Shown here: positions 60,330 to 60,597 of the stretch, one piece after another
Layout of the letters: each line of letters begins with the position of its first letter
Position numbering within the stretch: the stretch's first letter is position 1
From: an uncultured Lachnospiraceae bacterium
Lineage (GTDB): Bacteria; Bacillota; Clostridia; Lachnospirales; Lachnospiraceae
Length of the DNA stretch: 60,597 bases
Assembly: GCA_947626365.1 (NCBI GenBank)
Contig: CANQRW010000011.1
Location: 1 to 60,597, forward strand
Reading direction: 5' to 3'
The notes under the pieces: generated by a model
Database searches by the model: none
What the model saw: the letters and a program-made list of their open reading frames with translations, nothing else
What the model was told of the DNA's origin: nothing
Position numbers and translations under genes: made by a program

Positions 60330-60597
60330 AAGACACCTCCGCACGTTTCAGCATCATTTTCCCCCTCTGTTATGAAGTGACTTTTGTCAAGAGGTAAATT
60401 TGCATTTCACAAACTTTTTTCTTCCCCTGACAAGTCTCACATTTTTGTCGTCTGACAGCGCCGGAAAAGGGCTCTGATTTTACAGTCCCCGGCAGTTGGC
60501 CACTCTGTTATTCGTGGATCGGTTACCTACAGGCTAATGGTCCGCCGATGGGCTCTGCGATCTAAAAGCGTGGATCACGGTTTTTCGTGCGCACATA

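Noticed and set aside
60330-60597. Divergent regulator gene upstream of the aldo/keto reductase
   Set aside because: No open frame with a ribosome site is visible before the window ends; only a TTGACA-like box is seen.
1-60597. tRNA or rRNA genes
   Set aside because: No cloverleaf with a TTC-containing T arm or rRNA core sequence was noticed; a tRNAscan run would settle it.

Overview
The window is a chromosomal segment of about 55-58% GC from a low-branching Gram-positive, most likely a gut Lachnospiraceae/Clostridia (Bacillota). The evidence is the plsX-acpP-rnc-smc-ftsY and yceD-rpmF clusters in Clostridial order, strong AGGAGG ribosome sites, a Firmicutes-type 6S RNA, YesM/YesN two-component genes, lipoprotein solute-binding proteins and a SpoIID-domain protein. 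Most genes are on the minus strand.

Layout. 1-845: end of a membrane protein. 933-6267: two GH4 glycosidases with a divergent AraC regulator and a YihS-like sugar isomerase. 6311-9010: accessory pair (Rpn-family nuclease, DUF4143 ATPase). 9189-17800: probable peptide-scavenging operon (PatB/MalY-type PLP C-S lyase, oligopeptide ABC transporter, Xaa-Pro peptidase) closed by two terminators. 17818-21603: heterodimeric ABC exporter. 21749-25387: SpoIID-domain protein and AI-2E family membrane protein. 25558-26917: HTH-ADP-ribosyltransferase-like gene plus partner, with an operator in its promoter. 27010-27240: 6S RNA. 27277-29755: nucleoside salvage (pdp, cdd, deoC). 29787-30575: GNAT protein. 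30772-32399: ECF sigma operon. 32477-33808: CLC-F-like transporter. 33860-37370: AT-rich defence island with an IetAS-type ATPase/subtilase pair and the 5' stump of a type I restriction hsdR-like gene. 37588-38805: threonine dehydratase. 38985-46540: housekeeping block. 46647-58205: uronic-acid polysaccharide utilisation locus (DUF2264, GH88, ABC importer, two-component system, heparinase II/III-like lyase). 58250-59110: IS200-type insertion sequence. 59319-60329: aldo/keto reductase.

Two patterns cut across the genes. First, a dispersed short hairpin repeat occurs in seven copies (844-888, 7624-7666, 14411-14453, 16277-16318, 37427-37468, 37469-37512, 59110-59146). Its loop (TCACTGG) and 3' tail (GCATACTGACGTAAT) are conserved while its stem sequence varies with pairing kept. 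Second, at least five genes carry a degenerate tandem duplication of their own stop-codon region directly downstream (melA, deoC, the 31728 membrane gene, ftsY, the DUF2264 gene). I know no standard name for either.

Part of the window is well-understood core metabolism. The items most worth a second look are the hairpin repeat, the stop-codon duplications, the IetAS island with its paired operators and hsdR stump, and the HTH-ART locus.
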